Assembly: GCF_001667585.1 (NCBI RefSeq)
Contig: NZ_LZJZ01000078.1
Location: forward strand, 1 to 38,832
DNA: 38,832 bases
Reading direction: 5' to 3'
DNA from: Mycobacterium sp. E2733
GTDB taxonomy: Bacteria; Actinomycetota; Actinomycetes; Mycobacteriales; Mycobacteriaceae
The notes under the pieces were generated by a model, which made no database searches, was not told where the DNA came from, and saw nothing but the letters and a program-made list of their open reading frames with translations. A program made the translations under genes and the position numbers. Positions 7,665 to 17,105 of this stretch are shown piece by piece (within the stretch, counting starts at the first letter, position 1; every line of letters begins with the position of its first letter).

Positions 7665-7846
7665 CGGCGCTGCCCCCTCGGTGATTTGCGTTCCCGCGGC
7701 TGTACTCCCGATTTGACACCTCGGTCATCGATCTTGCGTAGGGGCCTAGGTCACCAGGGTGGGGGCGATGCTCGCTGCCGCGGCCCGACACCCCAGGCGG
7801 CTTAAGGGAATTGACCCCTGCCGATGCGCGCGAGGCCGTGGCGGCT

Positions 7847-9118
7847 TCAGCGTTCGGGCGGACCGGGGCGGCGCTGGGGCAGGTGTCCGTGCACGCCCTC
7901 GGCGTAGGCCGTCTCGGCGTGCTGGGTGAGGTCGACGCCGGTGGTCTCGTCCTCCGGGCTGACCCGGAAGCCCATCATCCGATCGATCACTTTCGCGAGC
8001 ATGAACGACACGGTGAACGCGTACAGCGCGACGACGACGATTGCGAGCGTCTGCTTGCCCAGCTGGGCGAGGCCGCCCCCGTAGAAGAGGCCCTGCGGGC
8101 CCGACGTCATGACCGCGGTGGCGAGCAGCCCGATCAACGACACACCGACGACACCGCCGACGAAGTGCACACCGACCACGTCGAGCGAATCGTCGTAGTT
8201 GAAGCGGAATTTGGCGCCCACCGCGAATGAGCACACGACACCGGCCGCAAGTCCCACGACCGCCGCGCCGAGCGTGTTGACCGTCCCGCACGACGGGGTG
8301 ATGGCGACCAGGCCGGCGACCACCCCGGACGCCGCGCCGAACGTCGTGGGCCGGCCGTCGCGAACCCGTTCGACCGCGAGCCAGCCGAGCATGCCGAGGC
8401 AGCCGGCGACGAGGGTGTTCAGGAAGATGGCCGCGGCGGTTCCGTTCGCGGCCAGGGCGGAACCCGCGTTGAACCCGAACCATCCGAACCACAGCAGACC
8501 GACACCGAGCAGCACGAGCGGCAGATTGTGCGGCCGCATGGCGTCCTTCTTGAAGCCGATGCGCGGACCGAGCACCAGTGCCAGGGCCAGGGCCGAGGAA
8601 CCCGACACGATCTCGACGACGAGGCCGCCCGCGTAGTCCAGCACACCCAGCTTGGCCAGCCAGCCGCCCGGGCCCCACACCCAGTGCGCCACAACCGAAT
8701 ACACGACCACCGCCCACGCCGGGACGAACACCATCCAGGCCGCGAACTTGGCGCGGTCGGCGATGGCGCCGCTGACCAGCGCCGCGGTGATGATGGCGAA
8801 CGTCACCTCGAAGGTGGCGAACAGCAACTCGGGAACCGCACCGTGGACGGTGTCGGGGGTGATGCCCAGCATCCCGATGTGGCGGAGGTTGCCGACGAAC
8901 CCGCCCGCCCCGTCCTCGGAGAACGCGATGGTGTAGCCGGCCAGCAACCACGCCACCGTGACCAACGGGATGGAGATGAAGCTCATCATGATCATGTTGA
9001 GCACCCCGGTGGTGCGGACCATGCCGCCGTAGAAGATCGCCAGGCCGGGGGTCATCAGCAGGACCAGCGCGGTGCTGGCAAGCAGCCACGCGGTGGCAGC
9101 GGGGTCGATCGAGTGCAT
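7847..9118 (-). CDS. amt: Ammonium transporter (Amt/MEP family)
   Basis: A 423-residue polytopic membrane protein of the Amt/MEP/Rh family, which conducts ammonium or ammonia across the cytoplasmic membrane. Recognisable family segments are FYGGMVRTTGVLNMIMMSF near 29-47, HWVWGPGGWL near 145, GFNAGSALAANG near 215 and GVHFVGGVVG near 316. The pore's second histidine is kept (His318), but the first position of the twin-His pair appears to be Glu169 (in GGLVVEIVSG), as in some yeast Mep proteins. I chose ATG 9118 because GAAGGAG lies just upstream and the protein then begins at the first membrane helix. No glnB (PII) gene is adjacent. The M. tuberculosis amt gene is at a different locus, so this looks like an extra copy. 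The gene is divergent from mpg. Confidence 0.93.
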   Translation of the reverse strand: MHSIDPAATAWLLASTALVLLMTPGLAIFYGGMVRTTGVLNMIMMSFISIPLVTVAWLLAGYTIAFSEDGAGGFVGNLRHIGMLGITPDTVHGAVPELLFATFEVTFAIITAALVSGAIADRAKFAAWMVFVPAWAVVVYSVVAHWVWGPGGWLAKLGVLDYAGGLVVEIVSGSSALALALVLGPRIGFKKDAMRPHNLPLVLLGVGLLWFGWFGFNAGSALAANGTAAAIFLNTLVAGCLGMLGWLAVERVRDGRPTTFGAASGVVAGLVAITPSCGTVNTLGAAVVGLAAGVVCSFAVGAKFRFNYDDSLDVVGVHFVGGVVGVSLIGLLATAVMTSGPQGLFYGGGLAQLGKQTLAIVVVALYAFTVSFMLAKVIDRMMGFRVSPEDETTGVDLTQHAETAYAEGVHGHLPQRRPGPPER

Positions 9119-9199
9119 GATGTGGACTCCTTCTCGGGCCCTGAGGGTTCCCGCGACACCGGGATACTGCCATGGAAGTGCTGCCGGTAGGTTCGGTGG

Positions 9200-9811
9200 G
9201 TGGCCGCAAGCCAGCTGCTCGTCGACCCCATCGCGGCCGCGCATCGGCTACTCGGCGCCACCGTCACCGGGCGGGGCGTCAGCGCCGTCATCGTCGAGGT
9301 CGAGGCGTACGGCGGCGTTCCGGACGGCCCGTGGCCGGACGCCGCGGCGCACTCCTATCGCGGCATCAGCGGGCGCAACGCGGTGATGTTCGGTCCTCCC
9401 GGCCGGCTCTACACCTATCGCAGCCACGGGATCCACGTCTGCGCCAACGTTTCCTGCGGGCCGGACGGCACAGCCGCGGCCGTCCTGTTGCGGGCCGCCG
9501 CGCTGGAGGATGGCACCGACACAGCGCGCGCCCGGCGCGGCGAACTGGTTCGCGCGGCCGCGCTGGCGCGGGGCCCCGGCAACCTGTGTTCGGCACTCGG
9601 AATCACCATGGACGACAACGGGATTGACCTCTTCGACCCCGCCAGCCCGGTGACCCTGCAACTCAACGAGTCGCTGACCCCCGTGTCCGGTCCGCGCGTC
9701 GGGGTCAGCCAGGCCGCCGACCGGCCGTGGCGATTTTGGCTCCCGGGCCGCCCGGAAGTGTCGGCATACCGGCGCAGCCCGCGGGCGCCCGCCCCCGGAA
9801 CCAGCGACTAG
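9200..9811 (+). CDS. mpg: 3-methyladenine DNA glycosylase (AAG/MPG family)
   Basis: A 203-residue alkyladenine DNA glycosylase, the same length as M. tuberculosis Rv1688. It excises alkylated purines in base-excision repair. Family signatures are [11 protein letters not shown], with the catalytic Glu, [28 protein letters not shown] broken over about residues 51-77, and [13 protein letters not shown] near 129. C-terminal residues [21 protein letters not shown] are also typical. GTG 9200 is used as start. The stop overlaps the stop of the convergent symporter gene by two bases. Confidence 0.93.
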   Translation: MAASQLLVDPIAAAHRLLGATVTGRGVSAVIVEVEAYGGVPDGPWPDAAAHSYRGISGRNAVMFGPPGRLYTYRSHGIHVCANVSCGPDGTAAAVLLRAAALEDGTDTARARRGELVRAAALARGPGNLCSALGITMDDNGIDLFDPASPVTLQLNESLTPVSGPRVGVSQAADRPWRFWLPGRPEVSAYRRSPRAPAPGTSD

Positions 9812-10686
9812 ACGGCGACGGGGGCGGCGGCGCGAAACGCGGGGTCCATGCGCCGCGCGAGGAACACGAACGTCACGGCCAGCAGCGGTGCGACGGCGCT
9901 GTAGATCGCGGCAGGCGTGGCCATCTCGGCGCTGTTCAAGAGCTGTGGACTCAACGCGACCCCCATCGCCACCACGGCGTTGTGCATTCCGACCTCCAGG
10001 CTGACCGCGACGGCCTGGGGCGGTGCCAGCCGCATCAGGCGCGGCGCCAGATAGCCGACCGTCAGGCTCACCGCGCAGAAGGCCACGACGGCTCCGCTCA
10101 GCAATCCGAGGTTGTGCCACAAGGTCGTTCGCCCCCCGGCGATGGCGGCGAGCACGGCGAGCACGAGCATTGTGAGCGCGACGATTCGGACCGGTTTCTG
10201 CAGTCGCCGGGCCAGTTCGGGGAAGCGGTGGCGGACCACAAGCCCGATCGCGATGGGAACGAGTATCAGGCCGATCACCACGAAGAACTTGTCCAGCTGC
10301 AGCGGGAGCAACCGCCCTTCGCCGAGGAACCACGTCATCGACACCGCCAGAATCGCGGGCAACGCCACGATGGACAACACGGCGTTGGTGGCGGTCAGCG
10401 TGAGGTTGAGCGCCAAGTCGCCGTTGAACAGGTGGCTGAGGATGCTGGACATCGTCCCGCCCGGGGTGGCGGCCATCAGCATCAGCCCGACCGCCAGGTG
10501 GGGCTCGAGGCGGAAGACGTCGGCGATGACCAGGCACAGGGTGGGGAGCAGCAGCGACTGGCAGGCGAGCGCGACGACCAGTGGTCTGCGCAACGTGGCG
10601 GCGCGCTTGAAGTCGTCGACCGTGAGCGTCAGCCCGAGGGCGAGCATGATGATCACGACCACCAACGGCCAGTATCGGTTGTCCAT
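9808..10686 (-). CDS. Bile acid:sodium symporter-family (BASS/SBF) transporter
   Basis: A 292-residue membrane protein with about nine or ten hydrophobic helices and the BASS hallmark [20 protein letters not shown] followed by [16 protein letters not shown] second conserved stretch is [18 protein letters not shown], the crossover helix that lines the sodium sites. Family members import bile acids, pyruvate, pantothenate or other organic anions with sodium; the substrate here cannot be told. ATG 10686 starts at the first helix ([12 protein letters not shown]). Upstream in-frame residues are Arg/Ser-rich and run toward tyrS, so they are probably not translated. The gene is divergent from tyrS and ends tail-to-tail in the mpg stop codon. 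I do not know it from this place in M. tuberculosis. Confidence 0.88.
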   Translation of the reverse strand: MDNRYWPLVVVIIMLALGLTLTVDDFKRAATLRRPLVVALACQSLLLPTLCLVIADVFRLEPHLAVGLMLMAATPGGTMSSILSHLFNGDLALNLTLTATNAVLSIVALPAILAVSMTWFLGEGRLLPLQLDKFFVVIGLILVPIAIGLVVRHRFPELARRLQKPVRIVALTMLVLAVLAAIAGGRTTLWHNLGLLSGAVVAFCAVSLTVGYLAPRLMRLAPPQAVAVSLEVGMHNAVVAMGVALSPQLLNSAEMATPAAIYSAVAPLLAVTFVFLARRMDPAFRAAAPVAV

Positions 10687-10799
10687 GACGCTCCGCGTTG
10701 TTGGTGCGCTGAGGGGGAAGGCGATGGCGCGACGATGCGCCGCGCCGTTAGCTTGCCTTATCAGGTAGCGCAGGAGCGAATCGTGGCCGCGCGAGCGAC

Positions 10800-10805
10800 T
10801 AAAGT
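10800..10805 (+). promoter_or_regulatory. Possible -10 element of tyrS
   Basis: TAAAGT fits the mycobacterial TANNNT -10. Its expected start point (about 10812) lies two bases before the tyrS ATG, which has no Shine-Dalgarno sequence, so a leaderless transcript is plausible. No -35 match is visible. Confidence 0.35.
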
Positions 10806-10813
10806 CGGCGGCG

Positions 10814-12085
10814 ATGTCTTCCGGGATCCTTGACGAGCTGGGCTGGCGCGGGCTGATCGCGCAGTCCACCGACCTCGACGCACTGGCCGCCGAGGCGCAG
10901 CGCGGGCCGTTGACGGTTTACGCCGGCTTCGACCCGACGGCGGCGAGCCTGCACGCGGGGCACCTGGTGCCGATGCTGGCCCTGCGTCGTTTCCAGCGCG
11001 CCGGCCACCGTCCGATCGTGCTCGCCGGTGGCGCCACCGGCATGATCGGTGACCCGCGCGACGTCGGCGAGCGCACCCTGAACGAGGCGGACGTCGTCGC
11101 CGACTGGACCGAGCGCATCCGCGGGCAACTGGAGCGCTTCGTCGATTTCGATGAATCCCCGACGGGCGCGGTCGTGGTCAACAACCTGGACTGGACGGCC
11201 CCGCTGTCGGCCATCGAGTTCCTGCGTGATCTCGGCAAGCACTTCTCGGTCAACGTCATGCTGGATCGCGACACCGTCCGGCGGCGGCTGGAGGGCGAGG
11301 GCATCTCCTACACGGAGTTCAGCTACATGCTGCTGCAGGCCAACGACTACGTCGAATTGCACCGCCGGTACGGCTGCGCGCTGCAGATCGGCGGCTCCGA
11401 CCAGTGGGGCAACATCATCGCCGGCGTGCGGTTGGTCCGTCAGAAGCTGGGCGCGGCGGTGCACGCGCTCACCGTCCCGCTGGTGACCGCGGCCGACGGC
11501 AGCAAGTTCGGCAAGTCCACCGGCGGCGGCAGCCTGTGGCTGGACCCGGCGATGACCACCCCCTACGCCTGGTACCAGTACTTCTTCAATACCGCCGACG
11601 CCGACGTCATCCGTTACCTGCGGTGGTTCACCTTCCTGACGGCCGACGAGCTGGCCGAACTGGAACAGGCCACCCAGGAGCGCCCCCAGCAGCGCGCCGC
11701 CCAGCGCAGGCTGGCCCGCGAACTGACCGTGCTGGTGCACGGTGAGGCGGCCACCGAGGCGGTCGAGCACGCCAGCCGGGCGCTCTTCGGGCAGGGCGAA
11801 CTCGACCGCCTGGACGAGGCGACGTTGTCGGCGGCGTTGCGCGAGGCCTCGGTCGCCGAGCTCAAACCCGGCGGCCCCGACGGGATCGTCGACCTCCTGG
11901 TGGCGAGCGGCCTGTCCGAGAGCAGGAAGGCGGCGCGCCGCACCATCGGCGAGGGCGGGGTGTCGGTCAACAACATCCGGATCGACAGCGAGGAGTGGGC
12001 GCCGCAGCCCTCGGACTTCCTGCACGGCCGGTGGCTGGTGCTGCGCCGCGGCAAGCGGACCGTCGCCGGGATCGAAAAGGTCTAG
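10814..12085 (+). CDS. tyrS: Tyrosyl-tRNA synthetase
   Basis: A class I aminoacyl-tRNA synthetase of 423 residues that charges tRNA-Tyr in the cytoplasm. The HIGH motif is present as HAGH at 47-50, preceded by [11 protein letters not shown], and the KMSKS loop as KFGKS at 231-235. Tyrosine-binding signatures [14 protein letters not shown] and [11 protein letters not shown] are intact. The C-terminal 65 residues form an S4 RNA-binding domain ([19 protein letters not shown]). Length and order match the bacterial TyrRS. ATG 10814 is the only good start. Confidence 0.98.
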   Translation: MSSGILDELGWRGLIAQSTDLDALAAEAQRGPLTVYAGFDPTAASLHAGHLVPMLALRRFQRAGHRPIVLAGGATGMIGDPRDVGERTLNEADVVADWTERIRGQLERFVDFDESPTGAVVVNNLDWTAPLSAIEFLRDLGKHFSVNVMLDRDTVRRRLEGEGISYTEFSYMLLQANDYVELHRRYGCALQIGGSDQWGNIIAGVRLVRQKLGAAVHALTVPLVTAADGSKFGKSTGGGSLWLDPAMTTPYAWYQYFFNTADADVIRYLRWFTFLTADELAELEQATQERPQQRAAQRRLARELTVLVHGEAATEAVEHASRALFGQGELDRLDEATLSAALREASVAELKPGGPDGIVDLLVASGLSESRKAARRTIGEGGVSVNNIRIDSEEWAPQPSDFLHGRWLVLRRGKRTVAGIEKV

Positions 12086-12170
12086 AAACCGCACTCGCAA
12101 AACGCGTTGCTGCGCAAACCTTTACCGCACCGTGTTGCGCTTGTGACCCGCACAGGCCAGGGTGGTCACG

Positions 12171-12536
12171 ATGACGGCTTCCCGGCGTGTGGAACGGGCC
12201 CTGCTGCGTGTGCTGATCCTGACCGCCTGCGTGGCGGCCCTGGCCGCCCCGCTGGCCGCGCCCGTCAGCGCCGACATGCGGGGCAACGCCTTCCTGATGG
12301 CCCTGACCAACGCCGGCATCACCTATCCGCACCCGGCCGGCGCCCTCGCGCTGGGCCAGTCGGTCTGCCCGATGATCGTCACGCCCGGCCAGTCCTTCGA
12401 CTCGGTCGCTGCCGAAATGTCTCAGCGCAGCGGCCTGGGCTACGAGTCGGCCGGCCTGTTCACCATCGTCGCCGTCGCCAACTACTGCCCGGCGGTGATA
12501 GCGCCGCTGCTGCAGAACCGGCTCACGGCGTACTAG
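12171..12536 (+). CDS. lprJ: Small exported DUF732 protein, LprJ-like
   Basis: A 121-residue exported protein in the position of lprJ (Rv1690). The N-terminus has an Arg-rich start, a hydrophobic core and Leu17-Thr-Ala-Cys20, an acceptable lipobox, so lipidation is possible. A signal peptidase I site (APVSA then DM) farther on is the alternative. The mature part is a DUF732 domain: FLMALTNAGITYPHP, GQSVCPMIVTPGQSFDSV, SGLGYESAGLFTIVAVANYCP, with two cysteines likely to pair. The function of DUF732 is unknown; many copies exist in mycobacteria. ATG 12171 has AGGG eight bases upstream; GTG 12162 would add three residues. Confidence 0.8.
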   Translation: MTASRRVERALLRVLILTACVAALAAPLAAPVSADMRGNAFLMALTNAGITYPHPAGALALGQSVCPMIVTPGQSFDSVAAEMSQRSGLGYESAGLFTIVAVANYCPAVIAPLLQNRLTAY

Positions 12537-12563
12537 GGCGCGGGCCCCCGTATCCTCGGCTGC

Positions 12564-13346
12564 GTGGTCGACGACAGGCAGCGGGGCGAACGGCGCCCGC
12601 GCTCATCCGGAGGCTGGTCAGGGCCGGGCCGCGCGCGCCCGGCTCAGCCGCAGAAGCCCGACGGCCACCGCACCCCGGATCCCGGGCCGCCGATACCGCC
12701 GGGCGTGGAGGCGCGGCAGCTGGCGCCTGAAATCCGGGGCGAGCTGAGCACCCTGGACCGCGCCACGGCCGATGCGGTGGCGCGCCACCTGGTCGCCGCG
12801 GGTGAATTGCTCGACGAGGACCCCGAGGCCGCGCTCGGTCACGCCCGCGCGGCGCGCGCCCGGTCCAGCAGGATCGCCGCGATTCGCGAGGCGGTCGGCA
12901 TCGCCGCCTATCACTGCGGCGACTGGGCCCAGGCGCTGGCCGAATTGCGTGCCGCTCGCAGGATGGGCAGCAAGTCCAACCTGCTCGCCCTCCTCGCGGA
13001 TTGCGAACGCGGACTTGGCCGCCCGGAAAGGGCGATCGAACTCGCGCGGGGGCCGGAGGCGGCCCAGCTCCATGGTGAGGACGCCGACGAGCTGCGCATC
13101 GTTGCCGCCGGCGCGCGCGCGGACCTCGGGCAGCTGGAACAGGCGCTGACGGTGTTGTCTACGCCGCAACTGGATCCCAGCCGCCGGGGCTCGACGGCGG
13201 CGCGGTTGTTCTACGCCTACGCGGACACGCTGCTGGCGCTCGGCCGCAATGATGAAGCGCTGCAATGGTTCCTGCGCTCGGCCGGCGCCGACGTCGAAGG
13301 CGTCACCGACGCCGAAGACCGGGTCAGCGAGCTGGGCTTCAGATGA
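12564..13346 (+). CDS. TPR-like protein (Rv1691 type)
   Basis: A 260-residue soluble protein. Residues 1-55 are Arg/Pro/Gly-rich and probably disordered. From about 70 the chain is all-helical with tetratricopeptide-like pairs: AGELLDEDPEAALGHARAARA, REAVGIAAYHCGDWAQALAELRAARR, LLALLADCERGLGRPERAIELA, YADTLLALGRNDEALQWFLRS. TPR domains bind partner proteins; the partner is unknown. The start is GTG 12564. The stop overlaps the ATG of the phosphatase gene (ATGA), so the two are coupled, as with Rv1691-Rv1692. Confidence 0.85.
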   Translation: MVDDRQRGERRPRSSGGWSGPGRARPAQPQKPDGHRTPDPGPPIPPGVEARQLAPEIRGELSTLDRATADAVARHLVAAGELLDEDPEAALGHARAARARSSRIAAIREAVGIAAYHCGDWAQALAELRAARRMGSKSNLLALLADCERGLGRPERAIELARGPEAAQLHGEDADELRIVAAGARADLGQLEQALTVLSTPQLDPSRRGSTAARLFYAYADTLLALGRNDEALQWFLRSAGADVEGVTDAEDRVSELGFR

Positions 13347-14353
13347 CAAGCATTGCGCGCCAATATGATTGCCTGCTGCTCGACCTGGATGGGACGCTGT
13401 TTCGCGGCCGCCGGCCCACCGAGGGTGCGGTGCAGGCGCTGGCCGAAGTGCGCAGCCGCGCGTTCTTCGTCACCAACAACGCATCGCGCAGCGCCGCCGA
13501 CGTCGCGGCGCACCTGACCGAACTCGGCTTCACCGCCACCGCCGACGACGTCGCCACCAGCGCGCAGAGCGCGGCCCGGCTGCTGGCCGACCAGCTGCCG
13601 GCCGGGTCACCGGTCCTGATCGTGGGCACCGACGCGCTGGCCGACGAGGTCAAGGCGGTCGGGCTGCTACCGGTGCGCCGGTATGACGACGATCCGGTCG
13701 CCGTCGTCCAGGGCCTGTCGACGACGATCAGCTGGCCGGACCTCGCCGAGGCCGCGCTGGCGATCCGGGCCGGCTCGCTGTGGGTGGCGGCCAACGTCGA
13801 TCCGACGCTGCCGACCGAGCGGGGCCTTCTGCCCGGGAACGGATCCATGGTCGCCGCGCTGCGCGCGGCCACCGGCGCCGAACCCCAGGTCGCGGGCAAG
13901 CCGGCGCCCGGGTTGCTCACGGATGCGGCGGCCAGGGGCGATTTCCGCGCGCCCCTGGTGGTCGGCGATCGGCTGGACACCGACATCGAGGGCGCCAACG
14001 CGGCCCGGCTGCCCAGCCTGATGGTGCTCACCGGGGTCAGTTCGGCACGGGACGCCGTGTACGCCGACCCTGTGCACCGGCCCACCTATATCGGTCACGA
14101 CTTGCGCTCCCTGCACCAGGACGGCGAGCAGCTCGCGGTCGGGCCCCAGCCGGGGTGGCGCGTCGACGTCGACGAGCGGGCGGTCACCGTCAGCGGCGAC
14201 GGGCCCGACGACGGCGACGGGCTCTCGATCGTGCGGGCGGTCGCCAGCGCGGTATGGGGTACGGAGTCGGACGGGCGTGCGATCAACATCGAGGCCGCCG
14301 ACGACCGCGCCCGCGCCGCATTGCAACGCTGGTCATTGGTGCCCAGCGACTGA
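13343..14353 (+). CDS. HAD-family glycerol-3-phosphate phosphatase (Rv1692 type)
   Basis: A 336-residue HAD phosphatase of the NagD/phosphoglycolate type. Motif I is LLLDLDGTLF with Asp14 as nucleophile and Asp16 as acid/base. Motif II is VTNN (43-46), motif III is the Lys in VAGKPAPG and motif IV is VVGDRLDTDIEGA. The M. tuberculosis orthologue was shown to dephosphorylate glycerol 3-phosphate from glycerophospholipid head-group recycling; the same role is inferred here. A C-terminal segment of about 80 residues after the HAD core is also found in the orthologue. The ATG overlaps the upstream stop. Confidence 0.92.
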   Translation: MTSIARQYDCLLLDLDGTLFRGRRPTEGAVQALAEVRSRAFFVTNNASRSAADVAAHLTELGFTATADDVATSAQSAARLLADQLPAGSPVLIVGTDALADEVKAVGLLPVRRYDDDPVAVVQGLSTTISWPDLAEAALAIRAGSLWVAANVDPTLPTERGLLPGNGSMVAALRAATGAEPQVAGKPAPGLLTDAAARGDFRAPLVVGDRLDTDIEGANAARLPSLMVLTGVSSARDAVYADPVHRPTYIGHDLRSLHQDGEQLAVGPQPGWRVDVDERAVTVSGDGPDDGDGLSIVRAVASAVWGTESDGRAINIEAADDRARAALQRWSLVPSD

Positions 14354-14523
14354 CGGGTGAACCTGCCCGGGGACGCGATGCGCATCGGTGTCCCGGTTCT
14401 CGCACCGGGGGGCCGGTGCAGCGCCGCTTGGGTCGGTCCGGACGCCGACGCATATTTCCTGCATTTCGGGGTAGTGACAAGCCAAAGCCACACGACGAGA
14501 ACGAGGTACAGGAGAGTCGACAC

Positions 14524-14775
14524 GTGATAGTTCGAACTGCCTTCATCGCCGCGGCAATCGCGGCAGCCGCCGTTGGTGCGGCGTCGCCGGCGAGCTCGGC
14601 GCCAGGATGCCTGGGTGCTACCGGCATGTGTGCCGCGGACCCGGCACCGGCGCCCCCACCACCGCCGCCGCCCCCGCCGGGCGCCACCGCCGCCTGCAAG
14701 GACGGCAGCTTTTCGTTCGATAAGCACATCCGCTACGCATGTCAGCTCCACGGCGGCGTCGTGCAGCGGTTCTAG
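14524..14775 (+). CDS. Small secreted DUF3761 protein with a proline tract
   Basis: An 83-residue exported protein. Residues 1-26 form a signal peptide (VRTAFIAAAIAAAAVGAASPASSA, cleavage before PGC). A linker of alternating Ala/Pro and nine consecutive prolines follows, then a compact C-terminus CKDGSFSFDKHIRYACQLHG ending GVVQRF. That Cys-DGS-x-S...Cys-x-x-HGGV pattern is DUF3761, of unknown function, with two cysteines likely bridged. The GTG start has ACAGGAGAG about ten bases upstream. A hairpin follows the stop. The gene separates the phosphatase from the Rv1693-like gene, which are neighbours in M. tuberculosis. Confidence 0.8.
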   Translation: MIVRTAFIAAAIAAAAVGAASPASSAPGCLGATGMCAADPAPAPPPPPPPPPGATAACKDGSFSFDKHIRYACQLHGGVVQRF

Positions 14776-14784
14776 CGAAGGCTA

Positions 14785-14804
14785 CCGACACGCTGTCGTG
14801 TCGG
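14785..14804 (+). terminator. Hairpin after the DUF3761 gene
   Basis: CCGACACG-CTGT-CGTGTCGG is a perfect 8-bp stem with a four-base loop, ten bases past the stop codon. There is no U-tract, as is common for mycobacterial terminators. Confidence 0.55.
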
Positions 14805-15190
14805 CCGTGCATCGCCACACATTCTGAAGTGCCAATTCGAAGGGGCCACCGTGCGCTTGGCCGCGCGCGAGAACCGGAACGGCGGCCGCCCCGTCAACGC
14901 CGGTATACCACGATGAAAACGGACTCCTCACCGCTGGGCGTGGTGGGCGACCCAGCATGAATTGCCGCGTCCTCGCCGGGTGTTCCGTCAAGCATCGGTA
15001 GGCTTTCGGGGGTTGGTTCCCGAACCTGGCAAACCGAAGAACACGCCGCCGCGGCGGCAGGGGATAACATCTTCCATGCGATCGAGTCCAACCCCCCGCC
15101 GCGCGCTCAAGAACGGACATCGTGGCCTAGAGCGCAGATGAAAACCGCAGTTCAGACACCCAAAGTACAGCGCACAGGAGTTTCTACGCG
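14805..15190. other. Intergenic region, no gene seen
   Basis: About 385 bases without a convincing gene on either strand. The open frames here are short, have no Shine-Dalgarno match and encode no recognisable product. A TAACAT -10-like hexamer near 15064 and the ACAGGAG ribosome-binding site at about 15174-15180 suggest the promoter of the next operon lies in the right half. Confidence 0.4.
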
Positions 15191-15367
15191 ATGAGAATCG
15201 ACCCCGATCAGATTCGCGCGGAAATCGACGCCCTGCTTGTCCAGCTTCCCGATCCGGCCGACGCCGAACGGAAGCCGTCGCTCGCCGAGCTCGAGGAGAT
15301 AGCGCGTCGCCTTTCCGAGGCGCACGACGTGCTGCTCGCCGCGCTGGAGTCGGCGGAGAAGGGCTGA
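15191..15367 (+). CDS. Small acidic helical protein (Rv1693 type)
   Basis: A 58-residue protein, the same length as M. tuberculosis Rv1693 and in the same place before tlyA. It is almost wholly alpha-helical by composition: DPDQIRAEIDALLVQL, then LAELEEIARRLSEAHDVLLAALESAE, with a heptad pattern that could form a short coiled coil. The function is unknown. ATG 15191 has ACAGGAG ten bases upstream. It ends eight bases before tlyA, so it probably leads that operon. Confidence 0.85.
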   Translation: MRIDPDQIRAEIDALLVQLPDPADAERKPSLAELEEIARRLSEAHDVLLAALESAEKG

Positions 15368-15375
15368 GTGCGCGC

Positions 15376-16185
15376 ATGTCTCGCCGCGCCCGCGTCGACG
15401 CCGAGCTGGTTCGGCGCGGCCTCGCGCGATCGCGTCAGCAGGCCGCCGAGTTGATCGGCGCCGGACGGGTCAGCATCGATGGCCTGCCGGCGCGCAAGCC
15501 GGGAACGGCCGTCGCCGTCACCGCGGCCCTGACCGTCGCCGACGACGGCGAACGGGGGTGGGTCTCCCGCGGCGCGCACAAGCTGATCGGCGCCCTGGAC
15601 ACCTTCGGAATCCCGGTGGCGGGCCGCCGCTGCCTGGACGCGGGGGCGTCCACGGGTGGGTTCACCGAGGTCCTGCTGGATCGCGGGGCCGCCGAGGTGG
15701 TTGCGGTGGATGTCGGATACGGGCAGCTGGCGTGGTCGCTGCGCTGCGACCCGCGGGTCGTCGTCGTCGAGCGAACCAACGCCCGCGACCTGTCCCTCGA
15801 GGCGATCGGCGGACCGGTAGACCTCATCGTGGCCGACCTGTCCTTCATTTCGCTCGCCACCGTGCTGCCCGCGCTGGCTGGATGTGCTTCGCCCACCGCG
15901 GATATCGTTCCCATGGTGAAGCCGCAGTTTGAGGTGGGCCGGGGCCTGGTTGGCCCCGGCGGAGTGGTGCACGACCCCGCCCTGCGTGCCGATGCCGTGC
16001 TGGCGGTGGCGCGGCGCGCCGACCAGCTGGGCTGGCATCCCGTCGGGGTCACCGCCAGCCCGCTGCCCGGCCCGTCGGGCAATGTCGAATACTTCCTGTG
16101 GCTGCGCGGCGAGACCGATCGGGGATTGGCGGATGACGAATTGGTGGCAGCGGTGCGGCGCGCGGTAGACGAGGGCCCGTCATGA
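15376..16185 (+). CDS. tlyA: 16S/23S rRNA 2'-O-methyltransferase TlyA
   Basis: A 269-residue orthologue of mycobacterial TlyA, which methylates the 2'-hydroxyl of C1409 in 16S and C1920 in 23S rRNA and thereby sensitises ribosomes to capreomycin. An N-terminal S4 domain (about 4-60) begins [19 protein letters not shown]. The interdomain linker is RGWV (60-63), against RAWV in M. tuberculosis. An FtsJ-like domain has the SAM loop [14 protein letters not shown] at about 88-101. The catalytic tetrad Lys69, Asp154, Lys182 and Glu238 is complete at the same numbers as in M. tuberculosis. The stop overlaps the nadK ATG. Older hemolysin labels come from homology to Brachyspira TlyA. Confidence 0.97.
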   Translation: MSRRARVDAELVRRGLARSRQQAAELIGAGRVSIDGLPARKPGTAVAVTAALTVADDGERGWVSRGAHKLIGALDTFGIPVAGRRCLDAGASTGGFTEVLLDRGAAEVVAVDVGYGQLAWSLRCDPRVVVVERTNARDLSLEAIGGPVDLIVADLSFISLATVLPALAGCASPTADIVPMVKPQFEVGRGLVGPGGVVHDPALRADAVLAVARRADQLGWHPVGVTASPLPGPSGNVEYFLWLRGETDRGLADDELVAAVRRAVDEGPS

Positions 16186-17105
16186 CCGAGCATCGCACCG
16201 TGCTGATGGTGGTCCACACCGGCCGCGAAGAAGCCACCGATACGGCGGCCCGTGTCCAGAAAGTGTTGGGCGACAACGATATTGCCCTTCGCGTCCTGTC
16301 CGCCGAGGCGGTCGACCGCGGCTCGCTGCACGTGGCTCCCGACGACATCCGGGCGATGGGCGTCGAAATCGAGGTGGTCGACGCCGATCCGCAGGCCGCC
16401 GTCGGCTGCGAACTGGTGCTGGTGCTCGGTGGGGACGGCACCTTCCTGCGCGCGGCCGAACTGGCCCGCAACGCCGGGATCCCGGTGCTGGGCGTCAACC
16501 TGGGCCGGATCGGTTTCCTGGCCGAGGCCGAGGCGGAGGCCATCGACCGGGTGCTGGACCACGTCGTCGCCAAGGACTACCGGGTCGAGGACCGCCTGAC
16601 GCTGGATGTGGTCGTGCGCGCGGGCGGCCGTGAAATCGAACACGGCTGGGCGCTCAACGAAGTCAGCCTGGAGAAAGGCCCGCGGCTGGGCGTGCTGGGG
16701 GTGGTCGTCGAGATCGAGGGGCGGCCGGTGTCGTCGTTCGGATGCGACGGTGTGCTGGTGTCGACGCCCACCGGGTCCACCGCCTACGCGTTCTCCGCGG
16801 GCGGGCCGGTGTTGTGGCCGGACCTCGAGGCAATCTTGGTGGTGCCCAACAATGCTCACGCACTGTTCGGCCGGCCGATGGTCACCAGCCCCGACGCCAC
16901 CATCGCCATCGAGATCGAGGCGGACGGTCATGACGCCCTGGTGTTTTGCGATGGCCGCCGCGAAATGCTGATTCCCGCCGGCAGCCGGATCGAGGTGAAA
17001 CGTTGTGACACACCGGTGAAATGGGCGCGGCTGGACAGCGCGCCGTTCACCGACCGGTTGGTCCGCAAGTTCCGGTTGCCGGTCACCGGGTGGCGTGGAA
17101 AGTAG
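16182..17105 (+). CDS. nadK: NAD kinase
   Basis: A 307-residue NAD kinase (PpnK), equal in length to M. tuberculosis Rv1695. It makes NADP from NAD with ATP or polyphosphate. The catalytic GGDGT motif is at 83-87 ([14 protein letters not shown]). The substrate-binding [10 protein letters not shown] and [15 protein letters not shown] stretches and the distal [11 protein letters not shown] are intact. The start ATG overlaps the tlyA stop, and recN begins immediately after its TAG, giving a tight tlyA-nadK-recN operon. Confidence 0.97.
   Translation: MTEHRTVLMVVHTGREEATDTAARVQKVLGDNDIALRVLSAEAVDRGSLHVAPDDIRAMGVEIEVVDADPQAAVGCELVLVLGGDGTFLRAAELARNAGIPVLGVNLGRIGFLAEAEAEAIDRVLDHVVAKDYRVEDRLTLDVVVRAGGREIEHGWALNEVSLEKGPRLGVLGVVVEIEGRPVSSFGCDGVLVSTPTGSTAYAFSAGGPVLWPDLEAILVVPNNAHALFGRPMVTSPDATIAIEIEADGHDALVFCDGRREMLIPAGSRIEVKRCDTPVKWARLDSAPFTDRLVRKFRLPVTGWRGK

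Noticed and set aside
14879..15120. Possible small minus-strand genes in the gap before the Rv1693-like gene
   Set aside because: Frames are short, lack ribosome-binding sites and known motifs, and show no codon pattern typical of the neighbours.
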